Below the pieces are notes generated by a model that saw only the letters and a program-made list of their open reading frames with translations, ran no database searches and was not told the DNA's origin. The translations under genes were made by a program, and so were the position numbers. A stretch of DNA of 8,190 nucleotides from Lachnospiraceae bacterium (GTDB lineage: Bacteria; Bacillota; Clostridia; Lachnospirales; Lachnospiraceae): assembly GCA_003520205.1 (NCBI GenBank), contig DOVG01000201.1, positions 1 through 8,190 of the forward strand. The letters are read 5' to 3'. Shown one piece after another: positions 1-6,896 of the stretch (position 1 is its first letter; every line of letters begins with the position of its first letter).

Positions 1-22
1 AAATAAAGCAAAGTAAAAATAC

Positions 23-51
23 TTGACACGTAGTACTTTCTTTGTTACTAT
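23..51 (+). promoter_or_regulatory. Sigma-A-type promoter of the ylxM-ffh operon
   Basis: The -35 box TTGACA (23-28) is a perfect consensus. It is followed by a 17-base spacer and the -10 box TACTAT (46-51). A TGn extension (TG at 43-44) lies directly before the -10 box, and an A-rich stretch upstream (1-20) resembles an UP element. Transcription would start near 58, a few bases before the AAAGGAGA ribosome binding site (63-70) of ylxM, giving a very short leader. Confidence 0.85.
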
Positions 52-83
52 ACTCATGTTGTAAAGGAGAATTACTTTGCACT

Positions 84-464
84 ATGGATGAGAGGTTAAG
101 AAAAACTCTTTTATATGATTTTTATGGAGAACTGCTGAATGAACATCAAAGAAATGTATATTCAGCGGCAATCTTTGATGATATGAATTATTCAGAGATA
201 TCTGATGAATTTGGATGCTCCAGACAGGCTGCATTTGATCTGGTAAAGAGAATAGACAGGAAACTGGAGGGGTATGAATCACGGCTCGGTTTACTGGGCA
301 GATTCCTGCTTGCAAGAGACAAGATAGATTCGTTAAAGACTAGTATTGAAAGCGTAGATAAGAAAATATCTACATCAGAACTTTCAGAGAAAGAGAAAAG
401 GTCTCTTAGAGATGAGCTTTCAAGTATACTTAGTCTTTCTAATGAAGTAATTGAGGAGTTTTAA
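84..464 (+). CDS. ylxM: YlxM family putative helix-turn-helix protein, SRP-associated
   Basis: This 126-residue protein belongs to the YlxM/p13 family, which is encoded beside ffh in Firmicutes and is thought to act with the signal recognition particle. Residues 18-61 form a sigma-70 region 4-like helix-turn-helix; the segment MNYSEISDEFGCSRQAAFDL (34-53) is typical. Residues 75-126 are charged and probably a helical coiled coil. The length is slightly above the usual 105-120 or so. I chose ATG at 84 because the reading frame upstream overlaps the promoter, and the protein from here aligns with the family start. The GGAG core (66-69) is 14 bases away, which is long, but no other in-frame start fits better. 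The ffh ribosome binding site lies inside its last codons, so the two genes are probably translationally coupled. Confidence 0.9.
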   Translation: MDERLRKTLLYDFYGELLNEHQRNVYSAAIFDDMNYSEISDEFGCSRQAAFDLVKRIDRKLEGYESRLGLLGRFLLARDKIDSLKTSIESVDKKISTSELSEKEKRSLRDELSSILSLSNEVIEEF

Positions 465-469
465 GATAT

Positions 470-1825
470 ATGGCATTTGACAGCTTAAGTGATAAGATGC
501 AGGGCGTCTTCAAAAAACTTAAAAGTAAGGGCAGACTTGATGAAGCAGATGTCAAGGAAGCCATGAAAGAGGTTAAGAGGGCTCTTCTTGAGGCAGATGT
601 TAATTTCAAGGTTGTAAAGAACTTTGTTAATTCGGTAACTGAGAAGGCTATCGGTGAAGATGTCATGAAGGGACTAAATCCCGGACAGATGGTCATCAAG
701 ATAGTTAAGGATGAGCTTGTTACTCTGATGGGTTCAGAGATTGTGGAACTAAAGCTTCTTCCAAGTAATGAGAAAACCATCATTATGATGTGTGGTCTTC
801 AGGGTGCTGGTAAGACAACTTCTGTTGCAAAGCTGGCAGGACAGTTTAAGAATAAGGGTAAGAAGCCACTGCTTGTTGCCTGCGATATATACAGACCTGC
901 AGCTATAGATCAGCTTAAAATAAACGGTGAAAAGGTTGGAGTACCGGTATTTGAGATGGGTACTGACCATAAGCCTGTTGAGATAGTTAAAGAAGCTCTT
1001 GGCTTTGCTGATAAGAATAACATGAATCTTATATTCATAGATACAGCAGGACGTCTTCATATAGATGAGGACATGATGAAAGAGCTTAAGGAAGTTAAGG
1101 AGCAGATAGATGTTACCTATACACTTCTGACCGTTGATTCCATGACAGGTCAGGATGCAGTAAATGTAGCGAAGACATTTAATGATGAAATCGGTATAGA
1201 TGGAGTTGTTCTGACTAAGCTTGATGGTGATACCAGAGGTGGTGCGGCTCTTTCTATCAGAACTGTAACTGGCAAGCCTATCATGTATGCCGGAATGGGT
1301 GAGAAGCTAACAGATCTCGAACCATTCTATCCTGATCGTATGGCAAGCCGTATACTTGGTATGGGTGATGTTGAAACCCTTATTGAGAAGGCTCAGGCAG
1401 CTATTGATGAAGAACAGGCTGCTGCTATGGAGGAAAAGCTTAGAAAAGCTACATTTGATTTTAATGATTTCCTGGCACAGCTTGAGCAGATGGAGAAGAT
1501 GGGTGATATAAACGATATCATGAATATGATACCGGGAATGAGTCAGAAGATGGGTAAGGTTGATATAGACCAGAGTGCTATGACTAAACCAAGAGCAATC
1601 ATCCAGTCAATGACAGAGGAAGAAAGGTCTAATCCTGATATCATAAATGTAAGTCGTAAACAGAGAATTGCAAAGGGCTGTGGTATGGATATATCCGAGG
1701 TTAACCGTTTTATGAAGCAGTTCGAACAGTCACGTAAGATGATGAAGCAGTTCTCGAATATGATGGGCGGAAAAGGAAGCAAGAAGCGTAGACGCGGTGG
1801 CTTCAGAATGCCTTTCGGTCTATAA
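470..1825 (+). CDS. ffh: Signal recognition particle protein Ffh (SRP54 GTPase)
   Basis: Ffh binds 4.5S/6S SRP RNA and signal sequences of nascent proteins, then docks with FtsY to deliver ribosomes to the Sec translocon. The 451 residues match the usual length. Domains in order are: helical N domain (about 1-90); G domain (about 100-295) with P-loop GLQGAGKT (109-116), DIYRPAA (139-145), DTAGR (191-195), TKLD (249-252) and GMGEKLTDLEPF (275-286); and methionine-rich M domain (about 300-451). The RNA-binding helix-turn-helix contains SRKQRIAKG (395-403), and the basic tail ends in PFGL. All catalytic motifs are intact. The start is ATG at 470 with GAGGAG at 453-458, only five bases after the ylxM stop, so it is in the ylxM operon. 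Lysine codons are visibly biased to AAG, consistent with high expression. Confidence 0.98.
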   Translation: MAFDSLSDKMQGVFKKLKSKGRLDEADVKEAMKEVKRALLEADVNFKVVKNFVNSVTEKAIGEDVMKGLNPGQMVIKIVKDELVTLMGSEIVELKLLPSNEKTIIMMCGLQGAGKTTSVAKLAGQFKNKGKKPLLVACDIYRPAAIDQLKINGEKVGVPVFEMGTDHKPVEIVKEALGFADKNNMNLIFIDTAGRLHIDEDMMKELKEVKEQIDVTYTLLTVDSMTGQDAVNVAKTFNDEIGIDGVVLTKLDGDTRGGAALSIRTVTGKPIMYAGMGEKLTDLEPFYPDRMASRILGMGDVETLIEKAQAAIDEEQAAAMEEKLRKATFDFNDFLAQLEQMEKMGDINDIMNMIPGMSQKMGKVDIDQSAMTKPRAIIQSMTEEERSNPDIINVSRKQRIAKGCGMDISEVNRFMKQFEQSRKMMKQFSNMMGGKGSKKRRRGGFRMPFGL

Positions 1826-1842
1826 AATAATTTAGTTAAAGT

Positions 1843-1863
1843 CAGGTTATTAACCTGTATAAT
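1843..1863 (+). promoter_or_regulatory. Palindrome plus -10-like box upstream of rpsP
   Basis: The 66-base gap between ffh and rpsP holds a 6-bp inverted repeat, CAGGTT (1843-1848) and AACCTG (1852-1857), separated by ATT. It abuts a perfect -10 hexamer TATAAT (1858-1863), and a second TATAAT lies at 1868-1873. No convincing -35 box is seen (best candidates GTTAAA at 1835-1840 and TTAAAG at 1836-1841). It may be a weak internal promoter for rpsP with an operator-like palindrome, or a chance AT-rich match. The stem has no T-run, so it is not a terminator. Confidence 0.35.
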
Positions 1864-1891
1864 AATATATAATCCATGGAGGAAAATTAAA

Positions 1892-2137
1892 ATGGCAGTA
1901 AAAATCAGATTAAGAAGACTTGGTTACAAGAAGCATCCTGTATACAGAGTTGTAGTTGCAGATTCAAGAAGTGCAAGAGACGGCGCTGTTATCGATGAAA
2001 TCGGAACATATGATCCAAATCAGAATCCTAGCCAGTTCAAAGTAGATGAGGAAGCTACAAAGGATTGGATTAAGAAAGGTGCTCAGCCAACAGAGACTGT
2101 TGCAAGGTTATTAAAGCAGGCAGGTATCGAGAAATAA
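1892..2137 (+). CDS. rpsP: 30S ribosomal protein S16
   Basis: S16 binds 16S rRNA early in 30S assembly. The 81-residue product has the diagnostic N-terminus AVKIRLRRLGYKKHPVYR, followed by VVADSRSARDG (21-31) and the conserved IGTYDPN (37-43). The length is typical of the bacterial family. ATG at 1892 is preceded by GGAGG (1878-1882) at 9 bases. It is followed 15 bases later by khpA, the usual Firmicutes pair. The upstream gap of 66 bases contains a possible internal promoter, so it may be transcribed both from the ylxM promoter and independently. Confidence 0.98.
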   Translation: MAVKIRLRRLGYKKHPVYRVVVADSRSARDGAVIDEIGTYDPNQNPSQFKVDEEATKDWIKKGAQPTETVARLLKQAGIEK

Positions 2138-2152
2138 TCTTGGAGGTAGAGC

Positions 2153-2380
2153 ATGAAGGAATTAGTTGAACTTATTGCAAAATCTCTTGTCGATAATCCT
2201 GATGGAGTAGTTGTAAATGAAACATCCGATGAAAATACTACCACTCTTGAGCTTACAGTTGCCCCAGAAGATATGGGGAAAGTTATTGGTAAAGGTGGAA
2301 GAATAGCAAAAGCTATCAGAACAGTTGTGAAGGCTGCTGCATCCAAGGGTGACAAAAAGGTTGTTGTAGATATAAGATAA
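2153..2380 (+). CDS. khpA: KH-domain RNA-binding protein KhpA (YlqC family)
   Basis: This 75-residue protein is a single type II KH domain. The RNA-contacting GxxG loop is G46-K47-G48-G49 within GKVIGKGGRIAKAIRTVV (42-59), and the C-terminal strand ends KKVVVDIR. In other Firmicutes, KhpA dimerises with KhpB (Jag/EloR) and affects cell elongation, division and RNA binding; that role is carried over from the family and not seen here. The position between rpsP and rimM is the standard one. The start ATG at 2153 has GGAGG (2142-2146) six bases upstream. A terminator-like hairpin begins ten bases after the stop, so rpsP-khpA probably forms the end of one transcript, at least partly. Confidence 0.95.
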   Translation: MKELVELIAKSLVDNPDGVVVNETSDENTTTLELTVAPEDMGKVIGKGGRIAKAIRTVVKAAASKGDKKVVVDIR

Positions 2381-2390
2381 GATTAGTAAA

Positions 2391-2438
2391 GTAAGGACAG
2401 CTCCGGTAATTGATTACGATGGGGCTTCCTTGCTTTTT
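2391..2438 (+). terminator. Rho-independent terminator or attenuator between khpA and rimM
   Basis: The left arm 2391-2404 pairs with 2421-2433: thirteen pairs including two G-T wobbles, with C2398 bulged. Three more A-T pairs extend into the following T-run (2434-2438). The loop contains a second short stem, GTAA (2406-2409) with TTAC (2414-2417). This is the form of an intrinsic terminator. Because rimM and trmD lie downstream with no strong promoter visible, it may be partial and tune expression of the second half of the operon. Confidence 0.75.
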
Positions 2439-2484
2439 AGTTTTATTATATTTAGTTCTGTATGATTAAGTAGGAGAAAAAAGT

Positions 2485-2994
2485 TTGAGTGATTATCTGA
2501 GAATAGGAATACTCTCTTCGCCACATGGAGTAAGGGGAGAGATAAGTGTCTTTCCAACAAGCGATGATTATGACAGATATAAGGACCTTGATGAGGTATT
2601 CTTTGACATAAAAGGTAATATGGAACCTCATAAAGTTACCGGCTGTAAATATAAGAAAAATATGCCGGTACTTAAATTTGAAGGAATTGATGACAGGGAT
2701 AGTGTAGAGACCCTTCGGGGAATAGAACTGTATGTTGATAAAGAACATGCGATTCCGCTTGAAGAGGGCGAGTATTATGTTGCGGATATACTTGGATTTG
2801 ATGTTATATCCGACGCTGATAACTCGAAGATAGGAGTCCTTGAGGACTATATGGAAAATGCAGCTGACCAGCTGATATATCTGGTTAAATGTAATGATGG
2901 AAGTATTAAGTATGTACCTGATATAGAGGAATTCGTATTAGATGTTGATATGGATGGCAGAACTGTGCTGGTACATTTGATACCGGGAATGTAA
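2485..2994 (+). CDS. rimM: Ribosome maturation factor RimM
   Basis: RimM assists late maturation of the 30S head and contacts S19. The 169 residues match the family. The N-terminal RimM beta-barrel (about 4-88) has RIGILSSPHGVRGE (6-19). The PRC-barrel (about 95-167) has YYVADILG (97-104) and VPDIEEFV (144-151), and ends in HLIPGM. The start is TTG at 2485: an in-frame stop lies at 2467-2469, no ATG lies between, and AGGAGA (2472-2477) is seven bases upstream. The TTG start may lower its translation compared with the ribosomal protein genes. It runs almost directly into trmD (4-base gap), its normal partner gene. Transcription must pass the hairpin at 2391-2438 or start from a weak site near TATGAT (2461-2466). 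Confidence 0.96.
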   Translation: MSDYLRIGILSSPHGVRGEISVFPTSDDYDRYKDLDEVFFDIKGNMEPHKVTGCKYKKNMPVLKFEGIDDRDSVETLRGIELYVDKEHAIPLEEGEYYVADILGFDVISDADNSKIGVLEDYMENAADQLIYLVKCNDGSIKYVPDIEEFVLDVDMDGRTVLVHLIPGM

Positions 2995-2998
2995 ACTT

Positions 2999-3697
2999 AT
3001 GAATTATCATGTTATGACGCTTTTTCCGGAAATGATTGAAAGTACGCTTGGTCATAGTATAACCGGAAGAGCTATTGAAAAAGGAATAATATCTCTTGAT
3101 GCTGTAGATATAAGAGACTACGCTCAGAATAAATATAAACATGTGGATGATTATATCTATGGTGGTGGAAGTGGGATGCTTATTCAGGCAGAACCTGTAT
3201 GGCTTTGTTACAAGGATATACTGAAGAAAACAGCATCCGGAAAACCGAGAGTTTTATATATGTCTCCACAGGGAAGAACCTTTAATCAGGATATGGCACA
3301 GGCTCTTTCACATAATGAAGATATCATATTTCTGTGTGGTCATTATGAGGGGATAGATGAAAGGGCTATAGAGCTTATAAATCCTGTGCATGTATCTCTT
3401 GGAGATTTTATCCTGACCGGGGGAGAGCTTGCATCTATTGTTATGATGGATGCAATAACCAGACTTATTCCGGGAGCTTTGGGAAGTGATGACAGTGCTG
3501 TTTATGAGACATTTTATAATGGACTTCTGGAATGTCCGCAGTATACCAGACCACCGGTATATGAAGGTCTTAAAGTGCCGGAAGTTCTTATGTCAGGTAA
3601 CCATAAACTTATAGAAGAGTGGAGATTTAGAAGCTCACTTGAGAGGACGAAGGAAAGAAGACCTGATTTATATAGTAAATATATAGGTTCGCGGTGA
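2999..3697 (+). CDS. trmD: tRNA (guanine37-N1)-methyltransferase TrmD
   Basis: TrmD transfers methyl from S-adenosylmethionine to N1 of G37 in tRNAs reading CNN, UGG-type and related codons, preventing +1 frameshifts. The 232 residues form a SPOUT knotted fold. Motifs seen are YGGGSGM (54-60), SPQGR (89-93), the knot segments CGHYEGIDER (113-122) and SLGDFILTGGE (133-143), and LLECPQYTRP (176-185). The counterpart of E. coli Arg154 is Arg155. Counting the same 15-residue distance puts Glu170 where E. coli has catalytic Asp169, a conservative but notable change. The start ATG 2999 lies four bases after rimM. The ribosome site is weak (GGGA at 2985-2988), suggesting translational coupling. rplS, the usual next gene, is not present. 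Confidence 0.97.
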   Translation: MNYHVMTLFPEMIESTLGHSITGRAIEKGIISLDAVDIRDYAQNKYKHVDDYIYGGGSGMLIQAEPVWLCYKDILKKTASGKPRVLYMSPQGRTFNQDMAQALSHNEDIIFLCGHYEGIDERAIELINPVHVSLGDFILTGGELASIVMMDAITRLIPGALGSDDSAVYETFYNGLLECPQYTRPPVYEGLKVPEVLMSGNHKLIEEWRFRSSLERTKERRPDLYSKYIGSR

Positions 3698-3699
3698 TA

Positions 3700-3728
3700 T
3701 TTACACATATTTTTATTTGTGGTAAAAT
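3700..3728 (+). promoter_or_regulatory. Promoter of the lipoprotein gene
   Basis: The -35 box TTTACA (3700-3705) is separated by exactly 17 bases from the -10 box TAAAAT (3723-3728), with a TGn extension (3720-3722). It begins three bases after the trmD stop. An imperfect 7-bp inverted repeat (TTACACA 3701-3707 with TGTGGTAA 3718-3725, one bulged G) spans the promoter and could serve as an operator; that is inference. It starts a transcription unit separate from the translation genes. Confidence 0.75.
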
Positions 3729-3761
3729 AATTAGGTATTTTAATTATGAATGGAGAGTATT

Positions 3762-4322
3762 ATGAATAAGAAAATTCTTTCACTTATAGTTATGACAGCT
3801 ATGGTAATTATGTCTGTTGGTTGTGGTAAGAAGGAGACAGCACTGGAGATAGAAACAGGCGCTACAGTTCAGCAGGAAATCGTTCAGCTGGTAAATACTG
3901 ATCTTCCGGCAATTGCTGATAAGAGAGAGAAAGCAGTTGGTATTTACAATGATTATTTTAAAGACGGTGCGGAGCTTGATTCTGAAACCTGGAAGAAGCA
4001 GCTTGTAGATGAGGCGCTCACATCTTATGATGAATATATCGATGGTCTTGATAAGCTGATGTATAACAATTCAGAAGTAGTTAATCTAAAGAGTCTTTAT
4101 TCTAAAGCTGCAAATAGTGAGAGAGAAGCTATAAATAGTGTTATAGAGGCTATTAATGATCTTGATTCATCTAAGCTTGATCAGGCTCAGCAGTCAATTA
4201 AGGATTCAAAAACTTATTTATCTATGTATGAAGAAGAGCTGAAGAGTTTATGTGACAAATATGGCATTGCTGTAGAAGGTTCATTAAGTTCAGGCACTGC
4301 TTCTGATGCTGAAGAAAAATAA
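3762..4322 (+). CDS. Lipoprotein of unknown function, next to a two-component system
   Basis: This 186-residue protein begins with a lipoprotein signal: MNKK, a hydrophobic stretch (5-19), and a lipobox ending V19-G20-C21. Cys21 would be lipidated and anchor the protein on the outer face of the membrane. Ser at -3 is less usual than Leu but acceptable. The mature part (22-178) is acidic and predicted to be mostly alpha-helical, without a domain I recognise; the tail (about 173-186) is Ser/Glu/Lys-rich and probably disordered. I chose ATG 3762, not the in-frame ATG at 3750, because GGAGAG (3752-3757) sits at the right distance and the signal peptide then starts correctly. It has its own promoter and is followed by a short terminator hairpin and a regulator-kinase pair. 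It may be an accessory sensor or a regulated target of that pair, but nothing in the sequence decides this. Confidence 0.85.
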   Translation: MNKKILSLIVMTAMVIMSVGCGKKETALEIETGATVQQEIVQLVNTDLPAIADKREKAVGIYNDYFKDGAELDSETWKKQLVDEALTSYDEYIDGLDKLMYNNSEVVNLKSLYSKAANSEREAINSVIEAINDLDSSKLDQAQQSIKDSKTYLSMYEEELKSLCDKYGIAVEGSLSSGTASDAEEK

Positions 4323-4329
4323 TACGCAG

Positions 4330-4355
4330 CGAGCCTACTTTATTAGGCTCGTTTT
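4330..4355 (+). terminator. Short-tract terminator between lipoprotein gene and response regulator
   Basis: A perfect 8-bp stem, CGAGCCTA (4330-4337) and TAGGCTCG (4344-4351), with a 6-base loop, is followed by only four T (4352-4355), then CACTTT. It starts eight bases after the lipoprotein stop. The response regulator's ribosome site TGGAGG (4361-4366) follows at once, leaving no room for a promoter. This suggests incomplete termination, with part of the transcript continuing into the regulator-kinase genes. Confidence 0.8.
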
Positions 4356-4374
4356 CACTTTGGAGGTTATTATT

Positions 4375-5055
4375 ATGGGAGATGTGAAAATTCTGGTAGT
4401 TGATGATGAAGAAAGAATGAGAAAGCTGGTAAGAGACTTTCTTGTTAAAAAGGGTTATATAGTTGTTGAGGCAGCTAATGGTGAAGAAGCATATAGTATA
4501 TTTACATCCAGTAACGATATATCACTTATAATAATGGATGTTATGATGCCGAAGATGGATGGATATGAAACCAGTGAAGAGATAAGAAAGCTGTCTAAGG
4601 TTCCTATCATGATGGTTACAGCTAAGTCAAGTGAGAAGGATGAACTTAGAGGCTATTCTCTCGGAATAGATGAATATATAACAAAGCCATTCAGTCCCAG
4701 TATTCTTGTTGCAAGAGTTGAAGCTATTCTCAGACGTACTAACAGTGAATCAGAAGAAACTGTTCTCAGTGCCGGCGGTATAGTTGTAGATAAGAATGCA
4801 CATACAGTTTCTGTTGATGGACAGTCTATAGATCTGTCATTTAAGGAGTTTGAGCTTCTTGAATATTTCATGACCAATCAGGGAAGAGCTCTTTCCCGAG
4901 AGAATATACTCAACAGAGTATGGAATTATGATTATTATGGTGATGCAAGAACCATTGATACCCATGTTAAGAAGCTTCGTGCCAAACTTGGTGAAAAGGG
5001 CAAATACATCAATACTATCTGGGGTGTAGGATATAAATTTGAAGTGAAAGAGTAA
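4375..5055 (+). CDS. OmpR/PhoB-family response regulator
   Basis: This 226-residue DNA-binding regulator has a receiver domain (about 4-118) with the acidic pocket D10-D11, phospho-acceptor Asp55 (in LIIMDVMMPKMDG), Thr82 and Lys104 (YITKPF). A linker leads to an OmpR-type winged helix (about 130-223), with LSFKEFELLEYF (154-165), recognition helix region ARTIDTHVKKLRAKL (191-205) and the wing ending WGVGYKFE. All key residues are present, so it should be a functional phosphorylation-controlled transcription factor. The ATG at 4375 has TGGAGG eight bases upstream; longer in-frame starts would run through the terminator hairpin and are unlikely. The cognate kinase starts 19 bases after the stop. 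Target genes cannot be read from sequence; the adjacent lipoprotein and the system itself are candidates. Confidence 0.95.
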   Translation: MGDVKILVVDDEERMRKLVRDFLVKKGYIVVEAANGEEAYSIFTSSNDISLIIMDVMMPKMDGYETSEEIRKLSKVPIMMVTAKSSEKDELRGYSLGIDEYITKPFSPSILVARVEAILRRTNSESEETVLSAGGIVVDKNAHTVSVDGQSIDLSFKEFELLEYFMTNQGRALSRENILNRVWNYDYYGDARTIDTHVKKLRAKLGEKGKYINTIWGVGYKFEVKE

Positions 5056-5074
5056 GTTTTAAAGGAGATTAGGA

Positions 5075-6580
5075 ATGGTCAGGATAGCAAATTCCATCAG
5101 ACTTAAGATTACAGTTATTGTGTTCTTTTCAACACTTCTTACTATGCTTGTATCCTGGTCAGTAAGTAATCATTTTATAGAACAGTTCTATATGTCCCAT
5201 ACCCGTAATTCTCTGATAGATACCTATAAATCATGCAATGAATTCTTTAGTGAGGTTGAAAATGTAAAGGCGCTCAAGCGTGATAAGATAGTAAGTCTGT
5301 ATGGTTATATAGAGAATGCGACAAGTGCGTCTATATATGTAATAGATCCGGATGATTTTAAAGTATATTCATCTGTCAAACTGAATGATATAGCAACTCT
5401 TGGAATTCAGTCGCTGGTTCAGGATTTTGATATGTCTACTTTCGAGTATTCGGATGTTAAGTATAAAATAGTAAAAAATGTAGTTACTGCCGCTGAAACT
5501 TCCAATCATATCGGCGGAAGTTACTATGATCTTATTGGTGTTCTGGATAATGGATTTATAATTATCCTAAGAACTCCCCTTGAATCAATTACAGAAAACA
5601 GTGTATTTACTGCACGACTTTTTATCAGCATATCAACAGGTATGCTTCTTATGGAAGTTCTCATAGTATTATATATATCAAATATGTTCTCCAGACCTAT
5701 TATAGAAATGTCCAGGGTGGCAAGAAGAATGTCGGATCTGGATTTCAGTGCCAAGGTAGATGTAGTTGGCAATGACGAGATAGCGGATCTGGGAAGAAGT
5801 ATGAACAACCTTTCCAGTAAGCTCGAAAAGTCTATCAAGGAGCTTAAGAATGCCAATCTGGAACTGTCCAATAATATTCGTGAAAAAGAAGAATTAGAAG
5901 AGATGAGAAGTGAATTTTTATCTCACGTATCTCACGAGCTGAAGACTCCTTTAGCTATCATTCAGGGGTATGCAGAGGGGTTAAAGTCCGGCGTAGCTGA
6001 TGATACTGAAACTATGAATTATTATTGTGATGTTATAACTGATGAGGCTTCAAAGATGAATGCTCTGGTTATGAAGCTCATTAACCTGAATCAGATAGAG
6101 ACGGGTAATGACCTTTCTATAGAGCATTTTGACATAACTAAGCTTATCGCAGAGACTATCAAGAATTCATCCATACTTCTTCAGGAGAAGAAGGCAACTG
6201 TGCAGTTTAATGAGACTAAAGAGGAATTCGTATGGGCTGATACATTTATGATTGAAGAGGTAATTACAAATTATCTGTCTAATGCCATTCATTACGTGAA
6301 GGATGATGGAATAATAAAGGTATGGTATGAGAGAAAGAAAAATACTCTTCGTGTAAATGTTTATAATGATGGTGATATAATTTCAGATGAAGATCTGGAT
6401 AAGCTCTTTATTAAATTTTATAAGACTGATCCTGCAAGGACAAGAGATTATGGGGGATCGGGAATTGGATTATCTATAGTAGCAGCTATTATGAAAGCTC
6501 ATGATAAGGATTATGGAGTATATAACTCTGAAAATGGAGTTACATTTTACTTCGAAGTTGATACACATTCAGAGGTATGA
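5075..6580 (+). CDS. Membrane sensor histidine kinase with HAMP domain
   Basis: This 501-residue kinase is the probable partner of the upstream regulator. Transmembrane helix 1 is at about 10-30 and helix 2 at about 180-202. They flank an extracellular domain of about 150 residues whose segment SASIYVIDPDDFKVYSS (84-100) recalls Cache/PAS-like sensor folds (tentative). A HAMP domain (about 202-253) and a coiled-coil linker (about 245-278) lead to the H-box FLSHVSHELKTPL (281-293), with phospho-acceptor His287. The ATPase domain has an N-box with Asn399 and Asn403, a G1-like NDGD (431-434), an F-box (LFIKFYK, 444-450) and a G2 box GGSGIGLS (460-467). It appears complete. ATG 5075 has AAAGGAG (5061-5067) seven bases upstream. 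No terminator is seen after the stop. The signal it detects is unknown. Confidence 0.95.
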   Translation: MVRIANSIRLKITVIVFFSTLLTMLVSWSVSNHFIEQFYMSHTRNSLIDTYKSCNEFFSEVENVKALKRDKIVSLYGYIENATSASIYVIDPDDFKVYSSVKLNDIATLGIQSLVQDFDMSTFEYSDVKYKIVKNVVTAAETSNHIGGSYYDLIGVLDNGFIIILRTPLESITENSVFTARLFISISTGMLLMEVLIVLYISNMFSRPIIEMSRVARRMSDLDFSAKVDVVGNDEIADLGRSMNNLSSKLEKSIKELKNANLELSNNIREKEELEEMRSEFLSHVSHELKTPLAIIQGYAEGLKSGVADDTETMNYYCDVITDEASKMNALVMKLINLNQIETGNDLSIEHFDITKLIAETIKNSSILLQEKKATVQFNETKEEFVWADTFMIEEVITNYLSNAIHYVKDDGIIKVWYERKKNTLRVNVYNDGDIISDEDLDKLFIKFYKTDPARTRDYGGSGIGLSIVAAIMKAHDKDYGVYNSENGVTFYFEVDTHSEV

Positions 6581-6595
6581 TATAGCAAGAATAGT

Positions 6596-6624
6596 TTGAC
6601 TTTTTTATAGCTAAGAATTATTAT
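6596..6624 (+). promoter_or_regulatory. Promoter of the DUF6465-like gene
   Basis: TTGACT (6596-6601) and TATTAT (6619-6624) are separated by 17 bases, each one base from consensus. The site begins 15 bases after the kinase stop. Transcription would start near 6631, about 40 bases before the TTG start, so this small gene is probably transcribed independently of the two-component system. Confidence 0.75.
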
Positions 6625-6670
6625 TAATGTGTAGGTTATTTAGTTATTTGAAATTATGGAGGGTGTAATT

Positions 6671-6889
6671 TTGAAGACAAATGTTTATGTTGAGTTTTAT
6701 GGCGAACAGGTGAATCAGGAGGAAATCATAAACGAGGCTAAAAAGATCTGGAAGGATGCAGGTAATAAAGCTGCAGATCTTAAGAAGATAGAAATCTACA
6801 TTAAGCCTGAAGATGACAGAGTTTATTATGTGTTCAATGACGATTATACTGGTTCATTTCCGATTATAAATACTCAGAATGATTTTTAG
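6671..6889 (+). CDS. Small DUF6465-like protein
   Basis: This 72-residue cytoplasmic protein, from its TTG start, begins MKTNVYVEFYGEQV and has a helix around Trp27. It then has a strand segment IEIYIKPEDDRVYYVFND (40-57) and a terminal YTGSFPI. This beta-alpha-beta pattern with a KPE...YYVxN motif fits, from memory, the DUF6465 family common in Lachnospiraceae, whose members often carry a long Lys/Ala-rich N-terminal extension lacking here. The function is unknown. I chose TTG 6671 because GGAGGG (6658-6663) lies seven bases upstream. The in-frame ATG at 6656 would overlap that ribosome site and has none of its own; using it would add five residues. The gene has its own promoter and terminator, so it looks monocistronic. 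Confidence 0.75.
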   Translation: MKTNVYVEFYGEQVNQEEIINEAKKIWKDAGNKAADLKKIEIYIKPEDDRVYYVFNDDYTGSFPIINTQNDF

Positions 6890-6896
6890 TTAAATT

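Noticed and set aside
42..83. An upstream TTG extension of ylxM
   Set aside because: It begins inside the -10 promoter region, before the expected transcript start, and has no ribosome site.
4306..4374. A 23-residue N-terminal extension of the response regulator
   Set aside because: It would overlap the end of the lipoprotein gene and the terminator hairpin; the receiver domain starts normally from ATG 4375 with a good ribosome site.
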